Source of the DNA: a virus
IMG/VR virus record: IMGVR_UViG_3300020452_000244
Span: 1-35,100 of that record
Length of the DNA: 35,100 nt
Direction: 5' to 3' (one strand)
Made by a program: the position numbers and the translations under genes. Every line of letters starts with the position of its first letter. Position 1 is the first letter of the stretch. The notes below the pieces were generated by a model. That model did not search any database. It had not been told where the DNA came from and saw nothing but the letters and a program-made list of their open reading frames with translations. Positions 15,964 to 24,168 of this stretch are shown here, piece after piece.

Positions 15964-18444
15964 TTAATTAAAAAAATCTTCTAGAGAAGACTGTGGTTCA
16001 GTCGACCATCCTATTTTTTCAAGTATTAATTTGAGGGGTTCAATGAATGACTTATCAAATTGTAAATCATAATCTATGTAGTTATGGAGTTCAAACTCTC
16101 TAGGTAAAGTATTTATAAAACCTATGACATTCTCTTTGTGTGGATTTGGTATTTTTAAATATAGAAACCTAATACTCTCACCACTTGATATTGGTTCGAA
16201 TTGCATGTCTAATCCTTTTTGATTTATTAGATGATTAAACATTAAGGATGCTCTTACATGCATTGGTGTTCCTTTTCTATAGATAGAAACTGCATTTGCA
16301 TATTCAATAAGATTGTTTACTCTTCTAGGAAATGCAATTTCATATGGGTCTAATTCTTTAAACTCTTTACTTGCATTATCAACAAACTCATGAACAAGTT
16401 TTTCATCACCTTTCATGACAACTTTGATTGCATCTTCTAACTTATTACGAACCCATTGTGGTGTTGATGACTTTGCAGTTTCGATACCCATCATTTTGAG
16501 TTTAGGTTCTTTTAATCTAACACCTTCGTTATCATGTACATTAAGAATGTATCTTTTCTTTGCAGTCCAAATACCTTTGTCTGCAATTACTTCTCGACCC
16601 ATGACCATCTTGTTTTGATATGCACTAGTATATTCTGCAAGTTCTTTATAACATTTGTTTATGACTTCTTGCATTTTACCATTACCAACTTGGTCTAGAA
16701 ACTCAATTGGATTCTTTGGATTAACTTTTTTAACAAGTTCATCAAATCTTACATAAATTGAATCAGTATCAATTGCAACAACATAATCATTTTCTGTTTC
16801 TAAAATAGTATTTAAGTATTTGTTAACTGCATGTTCGACCCATTTAATTGCAAGTTGACCACTAGATGTAACAGCCTCTGCAAGACCAATCTCAAAATAT
16901 CTGAACCACTCATTACCAATTGCACCATAAGCACTGTTCAAAGAAATCTTACGAACCATCTGATTGTTATATGCAATTGCAATATGTCTATTCAGTTCTT
17001 GTTTTCTTCTAGGGTCATCTGTAGTCTCAAACTCTTTCTGATACTCAATCATCTTATTCTTCCATAAGACTCTTTCATCATACAAGTTCTCTAGAATCTC
17101 TGGAAGGAATCCTTGTTTTCTTTTACTGAACTTTGCACCATTTGGTGTTTGTGCAAATAAGTTATTTGTTTTGACTTCCTTTCTTAACATCATATCAACA
17201 TTAGTTGTATCACTTGTCATTCCAGAGAATGTCTCTGGACTAATGTTGTATTGCATAATTAAATGTGGATACAGAGAGTTTAAGTCAAATGACATAACCC
17301 AGTTATGCATTCCTACTTGTGGTTCTTTAACATATGCACCCATAAACTTTTGTTTTTTAGGAGCACCACCTCTTGAGGGTGGTACGATAATGTTTTGTTG
17401 ACGAAGACGATTGAATATTAGAATATCCCAGTATCGAACTTGTCTGAATGTATCAAGATAGTTACACTTTGCAGTATATGCCATCTGAATCATTAGACCC
17501 ATCAATCCTAGTTTATCTTCTAGTTCTTCTACCAAAGTCACATCACGAACATTATACTCTAGGAACTTTTGATAATCTTTCTTATAGAATAGATGCATTG
17601 CACCAAACTCTTCGTAATTGATTTTACCTTTACCAAGTTCTATTTGTGATATGTTTTCTAGTTTGTAACTGTCTCTTCTTTTAAATGTAAACTTCTGATA
17701 AAGTTGCAAGTAATCTACAACCTCAACACCTGTTAGAGTATATGCTTGTTGTTTCTTACCAAAAGTATCCCACTCTCGAACAGTTGTTATGTTCCAAGGC
17801 GATAGTTGGTCTGCAATAGTATTACTGAATAGTTTACTAATCCTATTATAAAGATAAGTGATATCGAACTGGTCAACATTCCAACCAGTAATAATGTCTG
17901 GGTAAATCTTTTTGTATTCTTCTAAGAAAGTCTTGAGAAGTTGTTTTTCATTTTGACAATGAAAGTATTTGATTGTTGGGTCGTTGTGTTCCCATTCTTG
18001 AGTTCCAAACACATACTTGGTATCTTTACCAAACATCTTGAAACTAATTGCATTGATTTCTTCTGCAGCTTCTGTTGGTTCTGGGAATCCATTTTCACAT
18101 TCACATTCTATATCAAGATTCATGATACGAACATGTCTCATCATCCACTCAATATCTTGAGGAAAGTACTCTGCAATATAAGCGTAAGGATGTCTCTCAA
18201 TCCCATGTACATCAAAACCTTCTACATCTTTCCACTTCTCACGAAACTGTCGTGCTTGTGCAATAGAGTTAAACTTCTTGGGTTCTAGGTTTTGTCCTTT
18301 TACAGAACGAAAGGATGAGTCTTTGTTTGTTGGAACATAGAAAGTAGGTTTGAATTGTACTTGTTTTTGAATGTACTCCCCATCCTTGAACTCACGAACA
18401 AGGATTAGGTTTCTATGTTGATAAACATTTGTATAAAAGTGCAT
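15964..18444 (-). CDS. 43: Family B DNA polymerase gp43
   Basis: An 826-residue polymerase, somewhat shorter than T4 gp43 (898). The proofreading exonuclease is intact: D111-I-E113 (Exo I), NVDQFD around 189-194 (Exo II), YNVRD at 297-301 (Exo III). Polymerase motifs follow: DLNSLYP with D387 (motif A), KISLNSAYG near 499-507 (motif B), DTDS at 559-562 (motif C). It replicates the phage genome with the sliding clamp and the gp44/62 loader. The TATAAT of a strong promoter ends 6 nt before the ATG and there is no Shine-Dalgarno sequence, so a leaderless mRNA is predicted. In T4, regA is next to this gene; here about 11 kb separates them. Confidence 0.96.
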   Translation of the reverse strand: MHFYTNVYQHRNLILVREFKDGEYIQKQVQFKPTFYVPTNKDSSFRSVKGQNLEPKKFNSIAQARQFREKWKDVEGFDVHGIERHPYAYIAEYFPQDIEWMMRHVRIMNLDIECECENGFPEPTEAAEEINAISFKMFGKDTKYVFGTQEWEHNDPTIKYFHCQNEKQLLKTFLEEYKKIYPDIITGWNVDQFDITYLYNRISKLFSNTIADQLSPWNITTVREWDTFGKKQQAYTLTGVEVVDYLQLYQKFTFKRRDSYKLENISQIELGKGKINYEEFGAMHLFYKKDYQKFLEYNVRDVTLVEELEDKLGLMGLMIQMAYTAKCNYLDTFRQVRYWDILIFNRLRQQNIIVPPSRGGAPKKQKFMGAYVKEPQVGMHNWVMSFDLNSLYPHLIMQYNISPETFSGMTSDTTNVDMMLRKEVKTNNLFAQTPNGAKFSKRKQGFLPEILENLYDERVLWKNKMIEYQKEFETTDDPRRKQELNRHIAIAYNNQMVRKISLNSAYGAIGNEWFRYFEIGLAEAVTSSGQLAIKWVEHAVNKYLNTILETENDYVVAIDTDSIYVRFDELVKKVNPKNPIEFLDQVGNGKMQEVINKCYKELAEYTSAYQNKMVMGREVIADKGIWTAKKRYILNVHDNEGVRLKEPKLKMMGIETAKSSTPQWVRNKLEDAIKVVMKGDEKLVHEFVDNASKEFKELDPYEIAFPRRVNNLIEYANAVSIYRKGTPMHVRASLMFNHLINQKGLDMQFEPISSGESIRFLYLKIPNPHKENVIGFINTLPREFELHNYIDYDLQFDKSFIEPLKLILEKIGWSTEPQSSLEDFFN

Positions 18445-18450
18445 GTAGTT

Positions 18451-18479
18451 ATTATACTACTAAATTACTTTTTGGTCAA
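18451..18479 (-). promoter_or_regulatory. Sigma70-like promoter of gene 43, abutting the start codon
   Basis: The minus strand shows TTGACC, 17 nt, TATAAT, then AACTAC and the ATG. Normal spacing puts +1 on the A of the ATG. Confidence 0.75.
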
Positions 18480-18675
18480 CAAAATGTTTTTGAAGGACTT
18501 CGATATGGTGTTCTGCTTCTGCAATTTTTCTCAATTGTGTTCCAATTGATTCCATAATTTCTGGATGTTCTCCAATCCCTGCTGGGTTCTCCATGTAGAT
18601 ATCAAGATTCATTTTTGCTTCTGCAATTTCACCTTGATATTTTTGTAACATTGCTTTTACTATTCTTGTTTTCAT
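18460..18675 (-). CDS. Small helical phage protein
   Basis: A 71-residue protein with two predicted amphipathic helices flanking an NPAGIGEHPEIM turn, likely a helical hairpin or coiled coil. Its ATG overlaps the stop of the LSm-like gene by 1 nt. The gene 43 promoter lies within its last codons. A similar small protein next to gene 43 is familiar from marine T4-like phages, but no function is known. Confidence 0.75.
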   Translation of the reverse strand: MKTRIVKAMLQKYQGEIAEAKMNLDIYMENPAGIGEHPEIMESIGTQLRKIAEAEHHIEVLQKHFVDQKVI

Positions 18676-18968
18676 TATGTAATTATTGATGGTGATGGTG
18701 GAGTAATTACCTGTCCAGTGATTGATTCGTATTGATTACGAAGTTTGTCCTCTGGTTCTGCTGTAAATACTATATTTTTGTGGTTGACTAAGATTGTTTC
18801 ATCTTTTGCCATTGACCCATAAGGAACTAACTGAATGTTAAATCCCTTTTCAGATTGACTCATTAGGATACCAAGAGGGTTTTTCAATGTAACTGTTGTT
18901 CCACCTTCATCCTTGTAGTCTGTTACAAGTTCTTCACCTGTAACTAATTTCAAATATTTTATATTCAT
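18675..18968 (-). CDS. Small LSm-like beta protein
   Basis: A 97-residue protein opening MNIKYLKLVTGEELVTDYKD with alternating beta-strand patterns (TTVTLKNPLGILM, FNIQLVPYG, ETILVNHKNIVF). This resembles the LSm-like small proteins seen near gene 43 in marine myoviruses, from memory. RNA binding is possible but not shown. It overlaps the lysozyme gene by 4 nt. Confidence 0.75.
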   Translation of the reverse strand: MNIKYLKLVTGEELVTDYKDEGGTTVTLKNPLGILMSQSEKGFNIQLVPYGSMAKDETILVNHKNIVFTAEPEDKLRNQYESITGQVITPPSPSIIT

Positions 18969-19411
18969 ACTTCCTCTAACATTGTCATTAATCGTTCTGC
19001 ACGATTAGTAACTTGATTATACCATCTAGAATCTCTTCCTTCAACTGCAGCTTGTTTCCAATCATTGGATTCAATTGCTTTTTTGAAGTTTTGAAATTTA
19101 GATAGTCTTGTCATACCCATGTTAAAGGTCATGTTAACTAAAACTCTTTGAACCTCATCTGGATAGTTTTCTAAATCTGGATAAAGTTTTGCACATTCTT
19201 CTACATGTTCTGCAAAGTCATGTTCCCATACTTCATCCACTCTTTGTTCTGATACTGGTGTATCAGTTGCTTGACCCCATTCTGGGTCAGACTCTTTTAC
19301 TAAATGACCTATTCCAAAGGTTGGATAACCTAAGTGGTCTTTATAGATTGCATAAACGACACCTTCGTCTCTTATGATTTCTTCTTTAAGTTTGCTCGGA
19401 TTCTTTATCAT
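18965..19411 (-). CDS. T4-type lysozyme (endolysin, GH24)
   Basis: A 148-residue muramidase from the ATG at 19411; the open frame extends 29 codons further inside the preceding gene, but that part does not look like lysozyme. The catalytic triad is present with the same spacing as T4 lysozyme E11/D20/T26: E16 in RDEG, D25 in YKDHLGY and T31 in PTFGIGH. A conserved SRWYNQVTNRAERL segment lies near the C-terminus. It cleaves peptidoglycan at the end of infection. No signal peptide, so a holin or other membrane lesion is needed for release. The small membrane ORFs nearby are candidates. Confidence 0.92.
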   Translation of the reverse strand: MIKNPSKLKEEIIRDEGVVYAIYKDHLGYPTFGIGHLVKESDPEWGQATDTPVSEQRVDEVWEHDFAEHVEECAKLYPDLENYPDEVQRVLVNMTFNMGMTRLSKFQNFKKAIESNDWKQAAVEGRDSRWYNQVTNRAERLMTMLEEV

Positions 19412-19700
19412 CTTTAAGTAATTCCACGGCCTTATGACCTTGTTGTTCGAGCATTTCGATAAGTATATCACCCATGATTTGATTAAACTCTTTATCATCT
19501 GATATTGTTTCTTTCATTTCATCTGGACACTTTCTTACTGCTCTGGTAAAATTAATGGTGGGTGGTGCATCTTCTTCTACTGGAAGAAACTGAACTTCAC
19601 CATAGGTATATATGACTCCTTCATATTTACCCTCAGTGATTTCTACACCATTTTCACCATCTTTTGCATTAACAACGAGTTTGTACTTAGGTAGGGACAT
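19386..19700 (-). CDS. Conserved small phage protein of unknown function
   Basis: A 104-residue acidic protein with a beta-rich first half (YKLVVNAKDGENGVEITEGKY) and a helical C-terminus. Its ATG overlaps the stop of the membrane-anchored gene by 1 nt, and its end overlaps the lysozyme start by 26 nt. No motif recognised. Confidence 0.8.
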   Translation of the reverse strand: MSLPKYKLVVNAKDGENGVEITEGKYEGVIYTYGEVQFLPVEEDAPPTINFTRAVRKCPDEMKETISDDKEFNQIMGDILIEMLEQQGHKAVELLKDDKESEQT

Positions 19701-19954
19701 TACTGTGCCTTAAATACTTCGTTGACTATTTTTTCTTTTAGTTGTCTTTTATCAACTTCGATTCCTAGTAATCTACCTTTATCCTCTAATTGAGTTTTGG
19801 TGAGTTTTCTAAGAACTGCTCTTGATATTTTTGTAGACTTAGGTTTAGGAGTTGTTTTAGTTTCAACTACTGGAGTTGATTTATTTGAACTTGTATAAGC
19901 CCAATATCCTATTCCTATTACTACAGCGACGACTAGTATTCCAAAAAATTCCAT
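19700..19954 (-). CDS. Membrane-anchored small protein with SAP/HeH-like C-terminus
   Basis: An 84-residue protein with an N-terminal transmembrane helix (GILVVAVVIGIGYWAY), a Pro/Thr/Lys linker, and a C-terminal helix-extension-helix pattern (LRKLTKTQLEDKGRLLGIEVD) like SAP/HeH domains, which often bind DNA. It sits two genes before the lysozyme, so a holin-like role is possible, although a C-terminal globular helix pair is not typical. It begins 2 nt after the peroxiredoxin stop. Confidence 0.75.
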   Translation of the reverse strand: MEFFGILVVAVVIGIGYWAYTSSNKSTPVVETKTTPKPKSTKISRAVLRKLTKTQLEDKGRLLGIEVDKRQLKEKIVNEVFKAQ

Positions 19955-19955
19955 A

Positions 19956-20519
19956 CTATATCTCCTCAGAAGAATCTAATACTTCTGATTTTGGAAGTTC
20001 AACACTTAAATGTGTAGAAACTTGGTTTAAAAATTGCTCTGGAGAAGAAAACTCATAAGGGTCTTCTTGTGCATCATCTTGTAAGTTTTGTTCTGGACAA
20101 AATAATTGTACAGTCCCATCACATACTAACATTGCATATCTCCATGACCTTAATCCAAAGCCTAGGTTGTCTTTTTTGACTAACATACCTAAACTTCTTG
20201 CAAGGTCTCCACATCCATCCGCTAATGGTTTGACATTTACAATTCCTTGACTTTCAAACCATGCATTCATTACGAATGAATCGTTTACAGATGTACAGTA
20301 GATTTCATCTACTCCAATTTCTTTGAACTGGTCGTACATTTTTTCAAAGCCAGGTAATTGTTGTGTCGAACAAGTTGGAGTGAAAGCTCCAGGCAGACCA
20401 AAGATAACAATTTTCTTGTCATCCATTAATTGGTCTAAGTGAACAACATCCCAGTCATCGTTTTCACGAACATGAAAAATGACATTGGAAAGGTCGTTTA
20501 AGTTTCCTTTGTTTAACAT
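19956..20519 (-). CDS. Peroxiredoxin (Prx5-type)
   Basis: A 187-residue thiol peroxidase. The catalytic motif PGAFTPTC places the peroxidatic cysteine at C50, and LRSWRYAMLV provides the arginine that lowers its pKa. It reduces H2O2 or organic peroxides with a thiol donor; no glutaredoxin domain is fused. The C-terminus is extended by about 25 acidic residues compared with bacterial Prx5. Its own sigma70-like promoter lies at 20558-20585. Phage peroxiredoxins are known from marine viruses and may protect the infected host from oxidative stress. Confidence 0.9.
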   Translation of the reverse strand: MLNKGNLNDLSNVIFHVRENDDWDVVHLDQLMDDKKIVIFGLPGAFTPTCSTQQLPGFEKMYDQFKEIGVDEIYCTSVNDSFVMNAWFESQGIVNVKPLADGCGDLARSLGMLVKKDNLGFGLRSWRYAMLVCDGTVQLFCPEQNLQDDAQEDPYEFSSPEQFLNQVSTHLSVELPKSEVLDSSEEI

Positions 20520-20557
20520 AATAAAAATACCTCTATAATTTTATTTCAACTATATTT

Positions 20558-20585
20558 AGTATACCACGAGACTGGATGTTGTCAA
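20558..20585 (-). promoter_or_regulatory. Sigma70-like promoter of the peroxiredoxin gene
   Basis: The minus strand shows TTGACA, 16 nt, then TATACT, about 40 nt before the ATG at 20519. Confidence 0.65.
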
Positions 20586-20596
20586 CCCTTTATTTT

Positions 20597-21091
20597 CTAA
20601 AATCCTCTATTATGTTCTGTTAAGAACTCTTTAGATAGTTTTTTAGTTCCAATAGAAATCTTTTTAGGTTTCTTTTCTTCTGGAATGATTTTAGTAATAG
20701 GAATCGATAGAATACCATCTTCTATAGATGCTGAACCAACTTGGACATCATCTGAAAGAACAAATTTTCTATTCCATTTACGAGCTGCAATACCAGTATG
20801 AATTGCATGAGAGTTTGCTACTCTTTCTGGATTTGGATTTTCTTTATCCCCAACAACTCTTAGTTCGTTTTCTTGAACTTCGATGTCGATGTGGTCTTTA
20901 CCAAAACCAGCACATGCAATCTCGATAACGAAATGTTCATCATCGATTTTTGTGATATTATAAGGTGGGTATGATTGACTGTTGTTTCTTGAAACATTGT
21001 CTATTCTTCGAAAGAAGTCATCAATACCGATTGAGAATGGACTTGTAAGGTTCATCATTTCCTGTAAGTCCAGCGTGTTTAATTTTACCAT
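20597..21091 (-). CDS. Hsp20/alpha-crystallin small heat-shock protein
   Basis: A 164-residue protein with an alpha-crystallin domain: PPYNITKIDDEHFVIEIACAG, ENELRVVGDKE, then FVLSDDVQVGSASIEDGILSI, which ends in the A-x-x-x-n-G-v-L core signature. The C-terminal PKKISIG tail holds an IxI-like anchor. The start at 21091 was chosen because GGAGG lies 6 nt upstream; an ATG 12 nt earlier would place that site inside the gene. It holds unfolded proteins in solution, and phage Hsp20 proteins are widespread in cyanophages and pelagiphages. A weak TATACT lies upstream at about 21144, with poor -35 spacing. Confidence 0.9.
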   Translation of the reverse strand: MVKLNTLDLQEMMNLTSPFSIGIDDFFRRIDNVSRNNSQSYPPYNITKIDDEHFVIEIACAGFGKDHIDIEVQENELRVVGDKENPNPERVANSHAIHTGIAARKWNRKFVLSDDVQVGSASIEDGILSIPITKIIPEEKKPKKISIGTKKLSKEFLTEHNRGF

Positions 21092-21162
21092 TTTTGCCTC
21101 CATTTTTATGCAAGGTTAAATTATGTGACCACCAATGTGCATCACTATAGTATATATGGGGA

Positions 21163-21414
21163 TTAATCTTTTGATTTCAAGTTTTTTTCAACAATTTCTT
21201 TAATTTTATCTAATTTATACCATAAACCAGAGTAAATCTGGGTACTATCTTTAGATTCAACAATATATCTTTTGTATCCAAAAGGTCTTTCTGAGAAGAT
21301 TCTTACATCTCCATAACTTTCTTCTAATAATCTCATAGTTCCTATTATCTCATGAAATGAGTATTTGTCAAGTAAATAAACCGATAAGGTAGAATGATAA
21401 TAACATAAATCCAA
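21163..21414 (-). CDS. Small protein of unknown function
   Basis: An 83-residue ORF overlapping the end of the next gene upstream by 47 nt. Part of the N-terminus may not be translated: an internal ATG at 21336 would give a 57-residue product. The segment YGDVRIFSERPFGYKRYIVESKD followed by WYKLDKIKEIVEKNL has a beta-then-helix look. No family recognised. Confidence 0.6.
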   Translation of the reverse strand: MDLCYYHSTLSVYLLDKYSFHEIIGTMRLLEESYGDVRIFSERPFGYKRYIVESKDSTQIYSGLWYKLDKIKEIVEKNLKSKD

Positions 21415-21676
21415 ATACTAGTACTTGAACTACCGACATGACTGCAACCTGTTTCATAGGATGTACATCTACAATCTTTTCTACCATAGATTCGTTAGGT
21501 GCAAGGTTAACTACTTGTAATAGTTTTCTATCAAACCATTCATCAGCTTCTTGAGGAGTTGCATCCCTTACTTGAGTTCCAAAGTTGAATGAAAGTTGTT
21601 GTTCGTATCCAGAAGTCACATTTGCACAATCATCTACAGCAGATGGTAAAGGTCTTTTCCATGCATCTGTTTTCAT
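21368..21676 (-). CDS. Tail-anchored small membrane protein
   Basis: A 102-residue protein with a soluble N-terminal part and one C-terminal transmembrane helix (SVVQVLVFGFMLLSFYLIG) right at the end, a tail-anchored topology. Its ATG overlaps the stop of the 30-residue ORF (ATGA). No family recognised. Its position between the cyclase-curli operon and Hsp20 does not settle its role. Confidence 0.7.
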   Translation of the reverse strand: MKTDAWKRPLPSAVDDCANVTSGYEQQLSFNFGTQVRDATPQEADEWFDRKLLQVVNLAPNESMVEKIVDVHPMKQVAVMSVVQVLVFGFMLLSFYLIGLFT

Positions 21677-21765
21677 GATACTGTTAGTGAGGATACTGAT
21701 AGGGTAAAAAGGAATACAAGAGTCCCTAGTTCAAGATAGTCTATGTATTTTTCTTTGTCCTTCAT
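21673..21765 (-). CDS. 30-residue putative membrane peptide
   Basis: A short ORF beginning MKDKEKYIDYLELG with a C-terminal hydrophobic stretch (TLVFLFTLSVSSLTVS). Its TGA overlaps the next ATG in the common ATGA arrangement, which supports it, but there is no clear Shine-Dalgarno sequence. It may be a small membrane peptide. Confidence 0.45.
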   Translation of the reverse strand: MKDKEKYIDYLELGTLVFLFTLSVSSLTVS

Positions 21766-21797
21766 ACATAGTATATATAATACATTATAACTAGAGG

Positions 21798-22142
21798 TTA
21801 TTTGTTACATCTACTTTTTACTTTGTTAGTAACACTATGATTGTTAAGTACAACTAAAGACATGAGATAATTAATATCATTTACATTTTGTCGACTTAAT
21901 GTTTGATGGTTCTGTTCAGAAACTATAACTGGATAAAGTATAACAAACTTTGTTGCACCCATTTTCATTACTGAGGGTCTTTCACCAAAGATAGGATTTG
22001 CTTCATAAACACAATCGTATTTGAGTCCACGATATGTTGTATAGATGTCTAGGAATTGAAGTGCTACGAAAGTTCTCCATTGAGAATCAGTTGGTGGTTC
22101 AACAAGTGTAAATTGTAACCTTCTCTGATTTTCCTTTAACAT
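21798..22142 (-). CDS. Small membrane protein, DUF5658-like
   Basis: A 114-residue protein from an ATG at 22142, overlapping the cyclase stop by 44 nt. The core, ALQFLDIYTTYRGLKYDCVYEANPIFG followed by PSVMKMGATKF, fits the D-x-x-x-T-x-x-G-L...E-x-N-P pattern of DUF5658-like integral membrane proteins. The frame stays open to 22388 and begins with a signal-peptide-like run, but that part lies wholly within the conserved catalytic domain of the cyclase, so it is probably a shadow. It is the last gene of the curli-like operon. Function unknown. Confidence 0.6.
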   Translation of the reverse strand: MLKENQRRLQFTLVEPPTDSQWRTFVALQFLDIYTTYRGLKYDCVYEANPIFGERPSVMKMGATKFVILYPVIVSEQNHQTLSRQNVNDINYLMSLVVLNNHSVTNKVKSRCNK

Positions 22143-23934
22143 TGATTCTGTCAACTTCTGAGAATGTTCTGTCTGGACATAATTGATAAGTTCTTTCCGA
22201 TAACAACAAGTCCACCCCATCATAATTTCTTGTTTGACCTTCGAGTCTAGCACCCAAGTTGACTGCATCTCCGATGACTGAATAGTCAAATCTAATTTCT
22301 GACCCCATGTTTCCAACGATGCATTCACCTGTGGAGATACCAATGCCAACATTAATAGGAGGCAAGTTGAGAGGTTTAAGTTCTTCATTAAGTTCCTTTG
22401 TTGCTTGTAAGACTTCTAATGCAGACTTGACAGCAAATTCTGCATGGTCTTCACAATCTAGAGGGGCATTCCAAAAACTCATTATACAATCGCCCATATA
22501 TTTATCAATTGTTCCATTATTATTTATTATAATCTTGGTCTGAACATCTAAGAATTTATTGATAAGTTCCACTAAACCTTCTGGGTCATCTCTGTTTTTA
22601 TAAGCTTCACTGATGGGGGTGAATCCGATAATGTCCATGAACATGAATGTCATCTCTTTTCTTTCACCACCAAGTTTTAATAGTTCTGGGTTTTCTGCAA
22701 GCTTATCTACCATCTCTGGTGATAAGTACTTCTTGAATTGACCTTTGATTTGTTCTTTTAACTTGTAGGTTACAAAGTACTTGTTGAAGGATGCATGTCC
22801 GAATACAAGTAAACCTGTTAGTGCAGAATACAATGCATCAAATAGTATGAGATGTTCTATCCATATCCAATAGGATACTGCAACTGAGAAACCTATTACA
22901 GTCATTGATGCAATACCAGATAGATATGTTGGAAATTGATATACCATTAATAGAACCAGAAGTCCCAGAAAAGTAACCAGAACTATTTCTGCAAAATCCA
23001 GAAGAAAATTATTCTGGATTCTATCACCAGAAAGTACAGTTTGAAGTAAGTTAGATTGTACTTCATGAGGATACATGACACCATATGGTGTAGAAACTGG
23101 ATTATTAAATCCTTCTGCTGTCATTCCCCAGATAAGTATTTTGTTCTGGTATGATTCATCTAGTTCCGATGCACTTACTCTTTGGAACTTATTCCAATAT
23201 GTTATCATAACATCTGATGTAGATGTAGTTTCTATGGGTTGTTGTCGACCCATTCTTATCCATTCGATACCTACTTCTGGTGTAACTTTGGTTTGATAGT
23301 TGGGTTGGTCATAGAATGCACGAAGAGTTTCCAGTGCAACCGATGGATATATCTGGTCATTTGCAGATACGATAAGTGGTGCAGAACGAACTGTTCCATC
23401 GAAGTTTGGTGTATCTGGTAAAGGTGGTGTTGTAACTGTTACTCCTACACCATAAGTGTTATCTTGTAGTACTTTAATAGGTGCAGACATACCAGAAAAG
23501 TTCCAGATAGATTCCTTAATATCTCCACCACCGAATACCGAAGTCTTTACATATGGTGCAGAACCAGTATCCTTTTGACTTGTTGGAGCTGCAGATAAGA
23601 TACTTAATCTATTTACTAGTCCTTCTGCAAATTGTTCATCTCCACCAAATCTATCTGGTTGACTGAATACTTGTGTGAATACATGAGTGTTGGTGTAATG
23701 TGAATCCAACATGATATCTGCATAGATGTTACGAGGCCATGGATATTGTCCATACTTGTCTAATGACTTCTCATCAATATCAACAAGTACAATGTCTTCT
23801 ATTAGTTTCTCACCCTTCTGTTGATGTAGAACATCAAAGTAAGACCACTTGATGTTTTCTACAAGATAGGGTGACCATATTTTAAAACCAACTAATACAC
23901 CTATTGTGATTAGAACTGTTTTCCAGTTATACAT
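22099..23934 (-). CDS. CHASE2-domain adenylate cyclase (class III)
   Basis: A 611-residue membrane receptor cyclase. An N-terminal helix (about 5-20) is followed by an extracytoplasmic CHASE2 sensor (about 30-305; VLVDIDEKSLDKYGQYPWPR is its typical start), three transmembrane helices (about 312-380), a linker and a class III cyclase domain (about 425-611). Catalytic residues are all present: metal Asp D434 (FMDIIGFT) and D482 (KYMGD), adenine-specifying K478 and D556, and transition-state N559 and R563. It should make cAMP in response to a periplasmic signal. It overlaps a 75-residue gene by 8 nt, downstream of the curlin and FecR genes. CHASE2 and FecR genes are neighbours in many bacteria, so this module was probably acquired as a unit. 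Confidence 0.93.
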   Translation of the reverse strand: MYNWKTVLITIGVLVGFKIWSPYLVENIKWSYFDVLHQQKGEKLIEDIVLVDIDEKSLDKYGQYPWPRNIYADIMLDSHYTNTHVFTQVFSQPDRFGGDEQFAEGLVNRLSILSAAPTSQKDTGSAPYVKTSVFGGGDIKESIWNFSGMSAPIKVLQDNTYGVGVTVTTPPLPDTPNFDGTVRSAPLIVSANDQIYPSVALETLRAFYDQPNYQTKVTPEVGIEWIRMGRQQPIETTSTSDVMITYWNKFQRVSASELDESYQNKILIWGMTAEGFNNPVSTPYGVMYPHEVQSNLLQTVLSGDRIQNNFLLDFAEIVLVTFLGLLVLLMVYQFPTYLSGIASMTVIGFSVAVSYWIWIEHLILFDALYSALTGLLVFGHASFNKYFVTYKLKEQIKGQFKKYLSPEMVDKLAENPELLKLGGERKEMTFMFMDIIGFTPISEAYKNRDDPEGLVELINKFLDVQTKIIINNNGTIDKYMGDCIMSFWNAPLDCEDHAEFAVKSALEVLQATKELNEELKPLNLPPINVGIGISTGECIVGNMGSEIRFDYSVIGDAVNLGARLEGQTRNYDGVDLLLSERTYQLCPDRTFSEVDRINVKGKSEKVTIYTC

Positions 23935-24154
23935 CCAATTCTTTCTCCAGTTCTATTATATAGTCTTTCATATCAACCATCCAATCTTTGAGTCTTCGAT
24001 GTTGTTTTTTATGAAATTCTTTGTAATGTTTATCTGTTGATTGGATGGACATCATTGAATGATAATCCATAGTTCTTAGTACCAATGCAATGGCATCTTG
24101 ATATGGCATTCTTACGAGAGTCGAGAAATCTCTTTTTGGTTTGGGATTTTCCAC
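23927..24154 (-). CDS. Small charged protein of unknown function
   Basis: A 75-residue protein starting at a GTG, with GGGG about 10 nt upstream. It is rich in Lys, His and Met (MDYHSMMSIQ, HKKQHRRLKDW) and ends in a helical, coiled-coil-like segment. No signal peptide, so it is cytoplasmic and may partner the cyclase, whose gene it overlaps by 8 nt. That pairing is inferred from position only. Confidence 0.7.
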   Translation of the reverse strand: MENPKPKRDFSTLVRMPYQDAIALVLRTMDYHSMMSIQSTDKHYKEFHKKQHRRLKDWMVDMKDYIIELEKELDV

Positions 24155-24168
24155 TCAAAATAACCCCT

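Noticed and set aside
16110-16117. TATAAATA octamer inside gene 43
   Set aside because: It lies within polymerase codons with no gene start nearby in the right direction, so it is probably chance in AT-rich DNA.
19412-19498. Longer lysozyme start with a hydrophobic N-terminus that could act as a signal-arrest sequence
   Set aside because: The extra 29 residues overlap the preceding gene and contain several charged residues; the ATG at 19411 matches the start of T4-type lysozymes. A SAR-endolysin is not fully excluded.
22143-22388. N-terminal extension of the small membrane protein with a signal-peptide-like start
   Set aside because: This stretch lies entirely inside the conserved catalytic part of the cyclase in another frame, and the recognisable domain begins only after 22142. 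It is most likely a shadow reading.
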